DNA of 64,000 bases from Cohnella silvisoli (GTDB lineage: Bacteria; Bacillota; Bacilli; Paenibacillales; Paenibacillaceae). This document shows positions 7,814-18,194 of this stretch, piece after piece. The stretch spans positions 1 to 64,000 of the forward strand of contig NZ_JAIOAP010000028.1 of the NCBI RefSeq assembly GCF_021190915.1. Reading direction: 5' to 3'. The notes beneath the pieces were generated by a model. That model ran no database searches, was not told where the DNA came from, and saw only the letters and a program-made list of their open reading frames with translations. Numbering within the stretch: position 1 is the stretch's first letter; each line of letters starts with the position of its first letter. Made by a program: the position numbers and the translations under genes.

Positions 7814-10800
7814 CTACTGACTTACGTATCCGTGATAATATTCGTACACCTCGCTGTCCGTCAACGCATGTTTGTAGATCGCCGCTTCATCGATCAGGCC
7901 GTCGAAGTAATTAACGCCCGATGCCGGATACCCGAATCCGCCGTATGTCGTAGCGCTGTCGAGTACATTTCCGGATATCGTTTGCGAGCCCATGCCTTCG
8001 TAAAGCCCGTCGACATACACCCGCACCCGGCTGCCGTCGTAGGTTCCCACGATCTGATGCCACTCGTTCACGGACAACTGCGTGGTAAAGTTCGCGATCG
8101 TTCCTGCCGTGTACCAGCCGTTATTCGCCGTCGCGATTTGCACGTGTCCCGCACCGGTCGAATCGATGACAATCCGCCAACGGTTTTCTTTTCCCATCAC
8201 AATGTAGTTATTGGCGGGCAATTGATCCATCTTGAACCACACCGCCAGGGTAAACGTAGACAAAGCCGGATTGACGGCGTCGAAAGGGAACAAGTCGCCC
8301 ATGGCTTCAGCGTAGTCGTTCACCCCATCCAGACTCAGCGCGGGTCCTCTCACTCCTCCGGGTACAAAATCCGCTCCGTTATAAATGCGGGTGGATTCGA
8401 AGTTAAAGGGTAGATAATAGATCGGATGGATAAACAAACCGTTATAGGAGTCGTATAGTGTCCGAATTTGACTGTCGGTCAAAGCTTCATTGTAGAGCTT
8501 CACATCGTCCGTAACGCCATGCGCATATTGAGTCGTATTCAAATCGGGACGATCCGAGAACCTGAGCGGAGAAGCGTTGTTCACGACGGCTCCCGAGATG
8601 GCCTGCGTGCCGGTTCCCTGCAGCTCGCCGTTGACGTATACCCTTACGCGGTTTCCATCGTATGTGCCGACAATGTGGTACCATTTCCCTGGCGTAATGG
8701 AAGTTGTGAAAGCGGCCGTCGTTCCTGTGCTGTACCAGCTATTATTCGTAGTCGCGATTTGCACATGCCCGGTACCGGAAGAGTTGACGACAACGCGATA
8801 CGCCCCTTCCTTGCCTATAATTACGTAGTTGGTGGACGGAAGCTGATTCAATTTGACCCACGTGGAGACGGTCATGCGGTTCATCCCGTCCAACCCTGCC
8901 CCGTCGGGGATATTGACATAATCGTTGCTGCCGTCTGTCACGATCCCTTGATCTTTCTTGCTGACAACAAACGACGCTCCATTCTCGGCAGTTCCGTTGT
9001 TGCTCCCCGCCGAATCGTTGGCATTGCCGTCCAGCCGCCACTCGCCGATTGTCGACGGGAATTTGAGGTAAGACCGGTACAGCGCCTTGACGGAGTCTGC
9101 TCCCAGTGCGGCGTTATACAGGTTCAATTCGTCCACTGTGCCGTTGAAGAACGCGATGTTGGGATAAGTTTGGTGACCTATCGTAAGCGAGTTCGCGAAA
9201 TCGGCGACATTCCCGGAGATGTTCTGTGAACCCGTTCCCGCCAGCTCGCCGTCGATATAAACTTTGACCCGGGTACCGTCATACGTGCCCGTAATATGAT
9301 ACCACTTCCCGGCGGTCAACGTCTGCGCGAAGCTCGCTGTCGTGCCCGCCGTATAAGCGGCGTTATTGCCGGTTGCGATCAAGACATGTCCGGTACCATT
9401 CGCATTGACGACAATCCGATACGATCCTTCTTTCCCTATCACGATATACGTATTCGGGGCCGGCAGTTGGTTCAACCGGATCCAGGCGGACAAAGTCATC
9501 TCGCTCATCCCGTCCAAACCGCCGCCGTCCGTAATTTCGACGTAGTCGTTCACACCGTCCAGTACGACGCCTTGCTGCCACCATCCGGTCCCGCTTGAGG
9601 CGCCGTTAACGAACGTGCCGTCATGGTTGCCCGCCGAATCGTTCGCATTGCCTTCGAAGCGCCACTGCCCGACAAGATTGGGAACCGAATAACCGTAAGA
9701 GGAGTAAAGGGCCGACATCTCCGTTCCGGTTAACGCCCGGTGGTACAGCCGGAACTCGTCCACCATCCCTCTCAGGTTGTCGATCGTAGTCGCCGTTCTG
9801 TTGCCGAGCGCCAAAGGAGCCATCGACTTCGAAATCGCGCCCGAAATCGTTTGCGTTCCCGTTCCTTCGAGCCGACCGTTGACGTATACCTTAACGCTGC
9901 TTCCATTGTAGGTACCGGCAATATGATACCACCGTCCCGGCTGCAAAGCCGTCGTAAAGTCGGCTTTCGTCCCTGCCGTATACCAGTAGTTATTTGCCGT
10001 CGAAACGACAAAGTGTCCTTTCCCGTCCGGCCCGATGGCGATCCGGTAAGAGGATCCGCCGTTGGCGTCCGATTTGTCCAGCAATGCATAGTTCTGCAAA
10101 GGGAGCTCCGACAATTTGACCCAAGCGGACACGGTCAGCTCGCTCATGCCTTCCAGCGGCTTCGAATCGTTCAGATAAATATGATTGCTGCCGTTGAGCA
10201 CTGCCGCTTGGTTGCTGACGCCGCTCCCGTATGAGCCCCCATTCCTCATAACTGCATTCACAATCCCAACCGAATTGAGCGTATTCCCGTTAAAGTTCCA
10301 TTCTCCCGCCAACGTGCTGTCCGACGGCTGCGGCAGCGCTGCGGGCGGATTCCATTCCGGAAGCGGCCCTTTCCCGAGCACGGAGGCGATGCCGTTGAGC
10401 AGCTTGGCCCCATTGTACAGTGTCGGGGTAATCCCCATTCCCTCGTCGAATTCGTTCCAGGAATAGATGAGGGCCGTATTCGCTTCCGTGGAAGCCGCGT
10501 TCGTATTGTTCCAATTCAGCGCGGCTTGCAGCTGATTGCCGATTTCCGTCGGCGTGCCGATGTGCCCCCATCCGTTCGGGTCCAAATCGCCTCCCCATTG
10601 TCCGGGATTGTCGATGCGCGGTCGGACATCCGAACCTATGGTGACCCAGGGAACGACCTGTTTGCCCGTCGCTTTCCAACTATCCCAACTTCCTCTTTCC
10701 CATTCGGACCAAACGCTGTACGCAGCCCCATTCCAACCGGTGCTGAAATAGGCGCTGACGGCATCCGCTCCGATGAGATTGGCGTAATCGTTCACGCCCG

Positions 10801-11446
10801 CAGCGGTCCATCCCATTGCTACGATATACGGGTTGGGCAGCCCTGCTGCGATCACTTTATCCCGAAAGCCTTGCACGTGCGAAGCCGTGACGGATTCGGT
10901 GTAAAAGAAGTAAACAAGCGGCCTCCCGTTAAGAACCGTCATGTAATTGGGTTCCTTCAATAAACTGACGACATGATCCTTGTCGAAGCTGGAGACGATT
11001 AACGAAAATTTGACGTCGTTCTGGTTAGCGCTGGCCAGGTGAAGCTGAAGGGCCGAATCCAATCCGCCGCCGTCGTTGTAATACACATAAGCCCAATAAT
11101 CGATTCCCGCGTCTTTCGCATACGCAATTTGCTGATCCATAACCGTTTGCGACAGCTCATCGATTCGAACCGTGTTGTACGAAACTTCTTGGGCATAGAA
11201 AGGCAAACGATAATGGTACTGGTTCGGGCCGAGGCTTCTTTCCACCTGGAGACCGATATAGGGGCCGATGGGATCCGTGTTCAGTTCACCGGTCCACCCG
11301 TCCCAACGTATGGCGCCAATCTTGCTGTTCCGCGGGTTTGAAGCTTCTGCCGTATGCGACGAAACAACAAACCATCCAAAAGCGGCAATCGTCATGCCTA
11401 ACGATACGATGATCATGCGAATCCAGGTCCTTGTTACAAATCCCAT
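7814..11446 (-). CDS. Secreted GH99/GH71-like glycoside hydrolase with four LamG domains
   Basis: A 1,210-residue exported protein. The start at 11446 is chosen for its GGAGGGG site; the frame is open to 11542 but without one. Residues 1-36 are a signal peptide (IIVSLGMTIAAFGWFVV, then AEA). Residues about 40-360 are a GH99-like TIM barrel (IGAIRWDGW; AGIDYWAYVYY; SWNEFDEG near residue 330, the typical C-terminal acidic motif). Four LamG/concanavalin-like modules follow (about 378-580, 590-800, 800-1005, 1015-1210), each with a GMSELT-SAWVKL-type strand and KVYVNG/VYVDG. Enzymes of this fold cleave alpha-mannan or related glycans; the real substrate is unknown. It is the last gene of the operon and probably works outside the cell, feeding the transporter encoded upstream. 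Confidence 0.75.
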   Translation of the reverse strand: MGFVTRTWIRMIIVSLGMTIAAFGWFVVSSHTAEASNPRNSKIGAIRWDGWTGELNTDPIGPYIGLQVERSLGPNQYHYRLPFYAQEVSYNTVRIDELSQTVMDQQIAYAKDAGIDYWAYVYYNDGGGLDSALQLHLASANQNDVKFSLIVSSFDKDHVVSLLKEPNYMTVLNGRPLVYFFYTESVTASHVQGFRDKVIAAGLPNPYIVAMGWTAAGVNDYANLIGADAVSAYFSTGWNGAAYSVWSEWERGSWDSWKATGKQVVPWVTIGSDVRPRIDNPGQWGGDLDPNGWGHIGTPTEIGNQLQAALNWNNTNAASTEANTALIYSWNEFDEGMGITPTLYNGAKLLNGIASVLGKGPLPEWNPPAALPQPSDSTLAGEWNFNGNTLNSVGIVNAVMRNGGSYGSGVSNQAAVLNGSNHIYLNDSKPLEGMSELTVSAWVKLSELPLQNYALLDKSDANGGSSYRIAIGPDGKGHFVVSTANNYWYTAGTKADFTTALQPGRWYHIAGTYNGSSVKVYVNGRLEGTGTQTISGAISKSMAPLALGNRTATTIDNLRGMVDEFRLYHRALTGTEMSALYSSYGYSVPNLVGQWRFEGNANDSAGNHDGTFVNGASSGTGWWQQGVVLDGVNDYVEITDGGGLDGMSEMTLSAWIRLNQLPAPNTYIVIGKEGSYRIVVNANGTGHVLIATGNNAAYTAGTTASFAQTLTAGKWYHITGTYDGTRVKVYIDGELAGTGSQNISGNVADFANSLTIGHQTYPNIAFFNGTVDELNLYNAALGADSVKALYRSYLKFPSTIGEWRLDGNANDSAGSNNGTAENGASFVVSKKDQGIVTDGSNDYVNIPDGAGLDGMNRMTVSTWVKLNQLPSTNYVIIGKEGAYRVVVNSSGTGHVQIATTNNSWYSTGTTAAFTTSITPGKWYHIVGTYDGNRVRVYVNGELQGTGTQAISGAVVNNASPLRFSDRPDLNTTQYAHGVTDDVKLYNEALTDSQIRTLYDSYNGLFIHPIYYLPFNFESTRIYNGADFVPGGVRGPALSLDGVNDYAEAMGDLFPFDAVNPALSTFTLAVWFKMDQLPANNYIVMGKENRWRIVIDSTGAGHVQIATANNGWYTAGTIANFTTQLSVNEWHQIVGTYDGSRVRVYVDGLYEGMGSQTISGNVLDSATTYGGFGYPASGVNYFDGLIDEAAIYKHALTDSEVYEYYHGYVSQ

Positions 11447-11552
11447 GGAAACCCCTCCAGATGATAGATTTGAGAAGCGTCTTACGCCTTCCACGATCAC
11501 TTTCCTATAATCACAGCCCCCCCCTCTTTCTCCGATAATCACCGGCCCAGCC

Positions 11553-14500
11553 TCACAAAACCTCGGCGTGAACGGCGAGAATTCCGATCGCCGGGTCGAC
11601 CCCGCAAAGCGACAGCCGCATCCGATCCCAACGAATGCCTTGCCCGAAATCGACTTCGATCACGCTAAATACGCCATGCACCGTTTTATAGCAAAGCGAT
11701 CGCGACCAGTATTCGGGCTGCGGAAACCCGAACGCTTCCTCACGCTTGAGCAAGTCGAAGCCATGCCGCAGCGGACGGCCTTCCCGCCAGTCGCTTTCAT
11801 CCGCCCGCAGCAGCGGCAGCAGCCCATGGCGATTCGGGCGTTCCCGTCCGGATGTCGCAAGGAGCCCGACCAACTCTTCCGGCCAAAACCAGTCCAAATC
11901 TCCGGGCATCCGAAACGTACTTCCCATCATGCGGCCGTCGTCGCGCTCGAAGTGAAGGCGGAAGACAGGAGAAAACATGTCGTGATTCGTTAGCAGCGGA
12001 ACGAGCAGCAAATAAAATTTCTTGTATAAGCGATCTTCTAACGTAACAGACAGTTCTGGCTGGCCGATTTTGCTGGAAAGCGGGATCCAATTGTGCGGTT
12101 TTACTCGAAAATCGAACGGGAGTCCCGGGACCCGGACAACTTCCGAATCCAGTCCTTTCAGCGGCGACTTCACATTGGTCCACGGCATATGATTGACAAT
12201 TAGATAGCGGCGAAGGTCCTGCCAATTGTCGTCCGTCGTCCATCGTTCTTCCGGAAGCGGGACCGCCACCGTACGGCTGCGAATCGCTTCGGCGATGGCC
12301 GGATTGTCCGCCGTCTTCCCCGCTGTTAACGTCAAATCGATCCATTGCCCAGACGGCATCCGGATGTGCGCGGCATTGCCGCCGGCCGACACAAGATCCA
12401 TCTGCCCCGCCGGAATCGGCACGTTCAAGACAGCTTCGGATCTTGGCGGCAAATCGACCGCGAACGTTTCCATCTGCTGCAGAAATACGAACGTCGCATT
12501 CCCACTAACGGCCGAAAAAGTATTGTTGCGAATGTTCAAAGGGATCGTTAGCCCGGTCCATTCGCCCGTTTGTTCCGCCTCGGCGGCGGCAAGCAGCGTC
12601 AGGTCGACCGGGTGCCAGAACGGGATGCCTTCCGGCGTTTCGCAGGAAAGAAAGAAGGTGCGCCTTGCGAAATTCAGCGTGCCCAAATTCCCGAAACCCG
12701 AATATGGCGCCAGCAGGCCGTCCCGAATGACGGCTTCTACCCGACTGTTATTCGTAATTACAGTCGACATCAGAACTCCGCACCGGTCGTCGATTCCCCG
12801 AATGAATGCCCCGTCCGCCTCAATGGCAATCTTGTCGCCCTCCGCGACGGAAAGCGGATGCCCGATCCGGTAGTCGGACGCGGAGAAACCGATGCCGATG
12901 CGGCTTGCGGCAAGAGGCGGCGTATCGAAAACCAGCTCAATGCAGCCGACGCCCGGACGCGTTTCGAAGCCTACGGCCGTTTCGTTGACCGTTACTTCCG
13001 TGACACGCCCGACCGGAAGCAGCCAGCGGAAGGCGTGGACCATCGGTTCGCCGGTATGGACTTCGAACGCGATCAAGCCGTCTTCCTTGCGATAGGTCAC
13101 TTTATACTCGGGCAACCGCAGCTCCGCGCCGGGCCAATGGTCGGGGAACGACGGCGATATATGCAAAATGCTTGCGGCTTTGTCGACTTGCAGTCCGAAC
13201 AGCGATTCCGCGATCGCCTGAATATACATGGCCGCGGGCGGAGAAAAGTAGGATGTCACATGTTCGTCGGTATTTTCCGGCCAAGCACCCTTGAGTGGAT
13301 CGCCCGTCACCCAATCGGCCATGAGCTTCAACGGTTTATAGGCTTCATTGCGCAAACCGGCCGCCGCCAATCCCATCGCCCCCCAAGGCTGCTGGGCTAC
13401 GGCTGCCTGGCATCCCAACGTCAAAGTAGCGTGAGTCGGAAAATGGTTCGAGGCGAACAGTTCCCCATTCGGTCCCGTCAATCGGTCGCGCAAATGCCGG
13501 ATCCCCGTCCAGGCGTCCAGCCGGTCTTTGGCCATATCGTGAATGGCAGGATACACATAGGCTTGGTAAGCCGCGTCCAAGCGCTCCATTCCATGCGGAT
13601 CTTTATAGAACATATAGCGGCCAAGATCGGGACGCCACAATTCTCTGCGCAACGCTGCCGAAGAACGGGCAATCAACGCTTCGCAGCGCACCCGAGCCGG
13701 TTCATCGGCTAGCGCTTCGGCGATTTCCATTCGCGTGCGCAGCATGCTGATGAATTCCATGGTGGGAATGGCGCTGCCATGGAGATGGCTTAAATAATCT
13801 TCCTGATTGCCGATCTGCTCTCCCCAGGCAAGCAGCCCATCGCCTTCGGGATCGTATTCCTCCAACGTCTGCGCGATGACCCGGTCCATGACGGGAGCGA
13901 TCGAACGGGCGAATTCCAAATCGGCGGTAAACTTCCAATAATGACGAACTTGCCAAGCGTAAAACTGATTCGTGCCGCCCCAATCGCGGTACAACTCTCC
14001 ATTCGGATACATCATCGCGACGGCGCCGTTCTCGTAGAGCCGCTCTGCCCGCGTCAGGATGCACGATTTCGAACGATCCGTCTGGCCGAGCCAATCGGCG
14101 GCCGCCGTATTCTGCATGTGCCACATGGCGAACCAATGGTGAATGGCTTCCAGCCATCCGTAAGGAGCGAACCAGTTGTACTCCTGATTGCGGATCGCGC
14201 TTGCGAACGCTTCGTCCATAGACGGTTCGGGCGTGACGATACGACTGGAGAGCAGTTCGTCGTAGTAAGCCTCCAGCTTCTTCAGTTCGGCGTCCGCATC
14301 CATCTCCCGGACGATCCGAAGCGCGCGCTCCGGCGAAGGAGCGAAACCGATCAGCACGTCTCCGCCGCCCGTCCCGGAGGGAAAACAAATTTCAAGCGCG
14401 GGCGTGTCCCCGGCGGAAAGCCCGAACGCCAAGTCTCCCTGCGATGTTACGGCAACCGGAAGCGGCTGCTTCTCGCTTCTGATAATGGCTGCTTGACGAT

Positions 14501-15020
14501 CGATGAATACTTCGTCGCGTTCCGAGCGCATGCTCGTATCCGCCAGCCAATCCCGCGGACAAACTTTCATGATGCCGATATTTTCCCCGCTTCGCTCGTT
14601 CCACTGCCACCCCACCATATCTACCCGGCTTGAACCGCCGCAGCGAACGAGTACCGGAACCGCAGGTTCCGCTGAAACACGAAACAAGGCCGCGCCCATT
14701 TTCTCGGGGTCTTCCCGCCCGAACATAAGCGGGGCGATCAATAGCCGGACCGTCACGTCTCCAATGGCGTATTCCGCCTTCACTCCGCCGGGAACGTCTT
14801 CAACCCGTAAGTCTTCGGCGGACTCTGGACCGATCCATCTAAGATCCGATTCGATATAAACCATGAGTTTCGCAAGCAAAATTTGCGTAAGCGCAGTAGC
14901 ATTTTCCGTATCATAGGTGGAGATTGCAGCATTAGGGCTCCTGTCTCCAATGACGACGGACGTCTCCTGCCATGCCGCCATCCGCTCTATAATTTCATTC
15001 CAATTTCGATTGTTGTCCAT
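11553..15020 (-). CDS. Large cytoplasmic six-hairpin glycosidase-like protein
   Basis: A 1,155-residue protein without signal peptide or membrane segments. The middle (about residues 270-640) has the helix pairs and aromatic/acidic motifs of (alpha/alpha)6 glycosidases: WFAPYGWLEAIHHWFAMWHM, then MMYPNGELYRDWGGTNQFYA and EEYDPEGDGLLAWGEQIGNQ. Beta-sandwich regions flank the barrel, as in several GH families of this clan. I cannot assign a GH number; a general acid such as the glutamate of GEQIGNQ or the aspartate of YDPEGDG is plausible. The start at 15020 has an AAGGA site and lies 6 bases after the permease gene, so it is translated with the transporter and most likely degrades the imported oligosaccharide. 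Confidence 0.65.
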   Translation of the reverse strand: MDNNRNWNEIIERMAAWQETSVVIGDRSPNAAISTYDTENATALTQILLAKLMVYIESDLRWIGPESAEDLRVEDVPGGVKAEYAIGDVTVRLLIAPLMFGREDPEKMGAALFRVSAEPAVPVLVRCGGSSRVDMVGWQWNERSGENIGIMKVCPRDWLADTSMRSERDEVFIDRQAAIIRSEKQPLPVAVTSQGDLAFGLSAGDTPALEICFPSGTGGGDVLIGFAPSPERALRIVREMDADAELKKLEAYYDELLSSRIVTPEPSMDEAFASAIRNQEYNWFAPYGWLEAIHHWFAMWHMQNTAAADWLGQTDRSKSCILTRAERLYENGAVAMMYPNGELYRDWGGTNQFYAWQVRHYWKFTADLEFARSIAPVMDRVIAQTLEEYDPEGDGLLAWGEQIGNQEDYLSHLHGSAIPTMEFISMLRTRMEIAEALADEPARVRCEALIARSSAALRRELWRPDLGRYMFYKDPHGMERLDAAYQAYVYPAIHDMAKDRLDAWTGIRHLRDRLTGPNGELFASNHFPTHATLTLGCQAAVAQQPWGAMGLAAAGLRNEAYKPLKLMADWVTGDPLKGAWPENTDEHVTSYFSPPAAMYIQAIAESLFGLQVDKAASILHISPSFPDHWPGAELRLPEYKVTYRKEDGLIAFEVHTGEPMVHAFRWLLPVGRVTEVTVNETAVGFETRPGVGCIELVFDTPPLAASRIGIGFSASDYRIGHPLSVAEGDKIAIEADGAFIRGIDDRCGVLMSTVITNNSRVEAVIRDGLLAPYSGFGNLGTLNFARRTFFLSCETPEGIPFWHPVDLTLLAAAEAEQTGEWTGLTIPLNIRNNTFSAVSGNATFVFLQQMETFAVDLPPRSEAVLNVPIPAGQMDLVSAGGNAAHIRMPSGQWIDLTLTAGKTADNPAIAEAIRSRTVAVPLPEERWTTDDNWQDLRRYLIVNHMPWTNVKSPLKGLDSEVVRVPGLPFDFRVKPHNWIPLSSKIGQPELSVTLEDRLYKKFYLLLVPLLTNHDMFSPVFRLHFERDDGRMMGSTFRMPGDLDWFWPEELVGLLATSGRERPNRHGLLPLLRADESDWREGRPLRHGFDLLKREEAFGFPQPEYWSRSLCYKTVHGVFSVIEVDFGQGIRWDRMRLSLCGVDPAIGILAVHAEVL

Positions 15021-15026
15021 CTCGAT

Positions 15027-15869
15027 CTATCCTTTCATCGAACCGACTACCATTCCTTTGATCATGTATTTTTGCGTAAAGACGAACAGCACGATCAACG
15101 GCAGCGTGGCCATCGCGCTAAGCGCGAAAATTGGACCGTAATCGACCGATTGATTGTTCGCCTTGAATTGCAGAATTTGAGGCATCAGCGTCATTTTGTC
15201 CGGATCCTTCAAGTACAAGAGAGGGGTGAACAGGTCGTTCCAATACGACAAAATATTGATGATAATAACCGTACCCGTAGCCGGCAGCAGAAGCGGAAAT
15301 ATAATCGACCAAAACGTCCGAAAACGGCCGCACCCGTCGATATCCGCCGCCTCCTCGAGCTCGCGCGGAATCGTTTTGGTGAACCCCGCATATAAGAAGG
15401 TGGCAAACGGAATCGTACCCGCCGTGTACAGCAGAACAAGGAACGTACGGGTATCGATCAAATGCACGTCCACTCCGAGCTGGAATAAAGGAATCATGTT
15501 GGTCTGAATCGGGATGACCATTCCCGAGAGCAGAAAATAAAGGATGAACTGAAACGTTTTTTGCGGCCTCCGGCCAATGGCATATCCCGCCATGGAAGTC
15601 AACCCGATCGTCAGCGCAAGCGCACCGCAGCTGATGAAGGCCGTATTTAGGAAACCCGCCCACACATCCACTTTGTCGAAAGCCTTGGCATAATGTCCCC
15701 AATAAAAGGAATCGGGCAGTTTAAGCGGATTGTAGAAGTCTTCCGGTTTTTTGAAGCTCGCCGCGAACAGATAGAAGACCGGGTACAAAAATAAGAGTGC
15801 CACCACGATCATAGCGAGCTCCGTCAGCAAGCCGGCCCGGTTGTCCGGCCGCGCAGCAATCCGGCGCAT
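15027..15869 (-). CDS. Carbohydrate ABC transporter permease (CUT1, MalG-like)
   Basis: A 280-residue inner permease with six predicted membrane helices. The EAA loop, where the ATPase docks, reads EEAADIDGCGRFRTFWSIIF near residues 190-210, and it ends with the KGMVVGSMKG tail typical of MalG/LplC-type subunits. The start at 15869 has GGGAGG and overlaps the stop of the first permease by one base (TAATG), so the two are translationally coupled. No ATPase gene is in the operon; such Bacillota systems usually share an MsmX-type ATPase encoded elsewhere. A longer open frame to 16256 overlaps the neighbouring gene and is not used. Confidence 0.9.
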   Translation of the reverse strand: MRRIAARPDNRAGLLTELAMIVVALLFLYPVFYLFAASFKKPEDFYNPLKLPDSFYWGHYAKAFDKVDVWAGFLNTAFISCGALALTIGLTSMAGYAIGRRPQKTFQFILYFLLSGMVIPIQTNMIPLFQLGVDVHLIDTRTFLVLLYTAGTIPFATFLYAGFTKTIPRELEEAADIDGCGRFRTFWSIIFPLLLPATGTVIIINILSYWNDLFTPLLYLKDPDKMTLMPQILQFKANNQSVDYGPIFALSAMATLPLIVLFVFTQKYMIKGMVVGSMKG

Positions 15870-16765
15870 TATAATTCCACCTCCCGTGATCTGGTGAGAC
15901 GAAGCTGCGCGAAAGTGACGATCATAATGATGATCATCAGCACAACCCCCGCGGCCGTTGCATACCCGTAGGTGAATTCCTTGAAAGCGGCATTGTAAAT
16001 CGCGAGCGTAAGCGTGTAGGAGGCGGTTCCCGGTCCGCCGTTCGTCAACACGTAAGGCAAATCGAACAACCGCAAACCGCCGACGATCGTAATAAAAACG
16101 ACTACCGTAACGGCAGGCATGAGCAGCGGAAACGTAATGTATCTGAACTTCATAAACGGCCCCGCCCCATCGATCGTGGACGCTTCGTACAAATCCGCAG
16201 GAATGCTCTGCAGGCCGGCCAAATAAATAACGGCACAGTATCCGAGCGCTTGCCACTGGGTCAGCAGCACGATTACGGGGAATACGGTCCGAATGTTGCC
16301 GAGCCAGTCACGCGCCGCTTGTTCCTGTCCGATATGGGTCAAAATGTAGTTCAACACCCCGTCGAACTGCAGAATGCTGTTCCACACTACGGACGCGACC
16401 ACGAGGCTGACGATAACCGGCAAATAGAAGGCGGTTCGCAGAAATGCCTTTGTTCGGAACGACCGGTTGAGCAATACGGCGAGCAGCAGGGCGAGCGGAT
16501 TTTGGATGAGCAGGCCGAACAATGTCATCCATATCGTATTTTTCGCCCCTTGCATCATCTTGGAATCCTGAAAAAAATAAATATAGTTATCGAACCCTAT
16601 GAATTTGGGATCCCTGATGGAATCCCACTCCGTAAACGAATAATATAAGCTTTGGATAAAGGGATAGTAGATGAAGAGAGTAAACACAGCCATTGCGGGC
16701 AGCACGAGCAACAGGCCGAACCCATAATTTTTTGCTGACGATTTCAAGCTTGCATCCCCTGCCAT
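15869..16765 (-). CDS. Carbohydrate ABC transporter permease (CUT1, MalF/UgpA-like)
   Basis: A 298-residue membrane protein, the first permease of the importer. N-terminal features are LLVLPAMAVFTLFIYYPFIQ and YSFTEWD, and the EAA loop reads LYEASTIDGAGPFMKFRYIT. The C-terminal VLTNGGPGTASYTL motif is conserved in UgpA/MsmF-type subunits. The ribosome binding site at 16765 is poor, and a stem-loop separates it from the binding-protein gene, a usual way to make more binding protein than permease. Its partner is the permease gene beginning at 15869. Confidence 0.9.
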   Translation of the reverse strand: MAGDASLKSSAKNYGFGLLLVLPAMAVFTLFIYYPFIQSLYYSFTEWDSIRDPKFIGFDNYIYFFQDSKMMQGAKNTIWMTLFGLLIQNPLALLLAVLLNRSFRTKAFLRTAFYLPVIVSLVVASVVWNSILQFDGVLNYILTHIGQEQAARDWLGNIRTVFPVIVLLTQWQALGYCAVIYLAGLQSIPADLYEASTIDGAGPFMKFRYITFPLLMPAVTVVVFITIVGGLRLFDLPYVLTNGGPGTASYTLTLAIYNAAFKEFTYGYATAAGVVLMIIIMIVTFAQLRLTRSREVEL

Positions 16766-16775
16766 TCATAATAAG

Positions 16776-16807
16776 GGGCCCGGCCGGCATAGTATTCGGA
16801 CGGGCCC
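16776..16807 (-). terminator. Intercistronic stem-loop between binding protein and permeases
   Basis: GGGCCCG (16776-16782) pairs with CGGGCCC (16801-16807) in the 49-base gap between the binding-protein stop and the permease start. It is probably an attenuator or mRNA stabiliser rather than a full terminator, as found after malE-type genes. Confidence 0.55.
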
Positions 16808-16814
16808 GGTTATG

Positions 16815-18194
16815 TTACTCCGGAGGCAAAATGACAGTGCCTTTGTCTTTCTCCAGTTTATTTTGCGCTTCTTTCAAGTCATTCGGATTGAAATTGACGC
16901 CCGACACAATTTTCGTAACCGTTTCCTGCGTTACCGTCGCAGCCGAGACCGGAATGAAAGACGAATATCCCGGAGAAGTTTGGCCATTGTTGACCGCCGC
17001 CAGCATCTCGTTCAAGGCCGGGGTCGGGTAGGTCGCTTCCACCCCGTCCAATGCCGGAATCGAGCCGTTGCCCTCGCTGAAAGGTCCGAGCACCTCAGGA
17101 CTTACGATAATGGATACCAGGTCTTTGGCAGCTTGTTGATGCTTCGTGTTCACGTTGATCGAAAGCGATTCTCCCGCGCTAATATTCAAATTGTAATAAC
17201 CGCTTTCCGTCGGGATCGGCATGTATCCGACTTCGAAAGCCTCAAAACCGTATTTGGCGAAATTGTCGGCAGCTACGCCGGGCATCCAAGGACCTTGGAC
17301 GATCATCGCGGCTTTGCCGGAGGAGAACAATTCGGCCGATTGCGGCCAGTCAAGCGACAAAGCCGTTTTGTTGAAAAACTCCCGCTTCGTCATATCTTCA
17401 AATTTCCGCATCGCCGACTGCATTTCCTCGCCATTCAGCTTCTTCGTCCCATCATATAAATCTTTGCCGTAAGTCGGGCTGCTCTCGTAACCGATCGATT
17501 GCACCACAAGTTCAAGGAATAAGTTTGCGGTCCACAAATCTTTGAATCCGAGCGCAATGGGCGTAATGCCCCCCGCCTTGATTTTTTCCGCCATATCGAT
17601 GAATTCCGCCCAGGTTTTGGGTACGGACAAACCCAAGTCGCTGAAAATTTTCTTGTTATACCATACCCCGACGGCATTCAGCGCCATGGACGCGCCATAC
17701 ACCTTCCCTTTGTAGTGGGTCGCTATTTTCGAACCGGGCCGCAGTTTGCCCGCCCAAGGCTCGCCCGATAAATCCATCAAATAGCCAGCTTCGGCGTACT
17801 GTCCCAACGTGTTTTGGTGAAAGAAGACGTCCGGCGCCGTTTCGGAAGCAAGCTCGGCTTTCAGTTTATCCATGTAGGTGGCAGACAGCAGAATATCCCA
17901 TTGGATCGTGCCGTTCGGATATTTCTCTTTGAACGCCTTCTCGACATTCGCCTTGAAATCGGTCATATGCTGCCGGTCATCGATAAACCATGAGCCAAGC
18001 CGAATGACGAAAGGCTCTCCGCTCGCAGCAGTTTCCTCATTCTTTTCCCCCGTGCTGCCGGCGTTCGTCGAAGTGCCGCTTTCCGCGCTTGCGCTTTGCG
18101 TCTCGCCGTTTCCGGAGGATCCGGAGCCGCCGCACGCCGCCAGCATGACGGCGAATACGAGCAGCACAGCGGTCAAACTTAATGTTCGCTTCAT
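16815..18194 (-). CDS. Extracellular sugar-binding lipoprotein of ABC transporter
   Basis: A 459-residue solute-binding protein of the CUT1 class. The start MKRTLSL at 18194 follows AGGGGG; an upstream in-frame start (18245) is not supported. The lipobox MLAAC places the lipid-modified cysteine at residue 21, followed by a Gly/Ser/Thr-rich linker to about residue 55. The mature protein has the MalE-like two-lobe pattern (DVFFHQNTLGQYAEAGYLMD; GKAAMIVQGPWMPG). It would capture oligosaccharide outside the membrane and hand it to the two permeases encoded next. Its gene follows the response-regulator gene by 113 bases, so it may have its own regulated promoter there. Confidence 0.9.
   Translation of the reverse strand: MKRTLSLTAVLLVFAVMLAACGGSGSSGNGETQSASAESGTSTNAGSTGEKNEETAASGEPFVIRLGSWFIDDRQHMTDFKANVEKAFKEKYPNGTIQWDILLSATYMDKLKAELASETAPDVFFHQNTLGQYAEAGYLMDLSGEPWAGKLRPGSKIATHYKGKVYGASMALNAVGVWYNKKIFSDLGLSVPKTWAEFIDMAEKIKAGGITPIALGFKDLWTANLFLELVVQSIGYESSPTYGKDLYDGTKKLNGEEMQSAMRKFEDMTKREFFNKTALSLDWPQSAELFSSGKAAMIVQGPWMPGVAADNFAKYGFEAFEVGYMPIPTESGYYNLNISAGESLSINVNTKHQQAAKDLVSIIVSPEVLGPFSEGNGSIPALDGVEATYPTPALNEMLAAVNNGQTSPGYSSFIPVSAATVTQETVTKIVSGVNFNPNDLKEAQNKLEKDKGTVILPPE

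Noticed and set aside
12570..13712. Plus-strand open frame of 380 codons opposite the six-hairpin enzyme
   Set aside because: GC-rich antisense frame with Arg-rich product; the minus-strand gene has clear domains, ribosome binding site and operon context.
15870..16256. N-terminal extension of the MalG-like permease
   Set aside because: It would overlap the neighbouring permease gene by almost 400 bases; the ATG at 15869 has an ideal ribosome binding site and starts the family homology.
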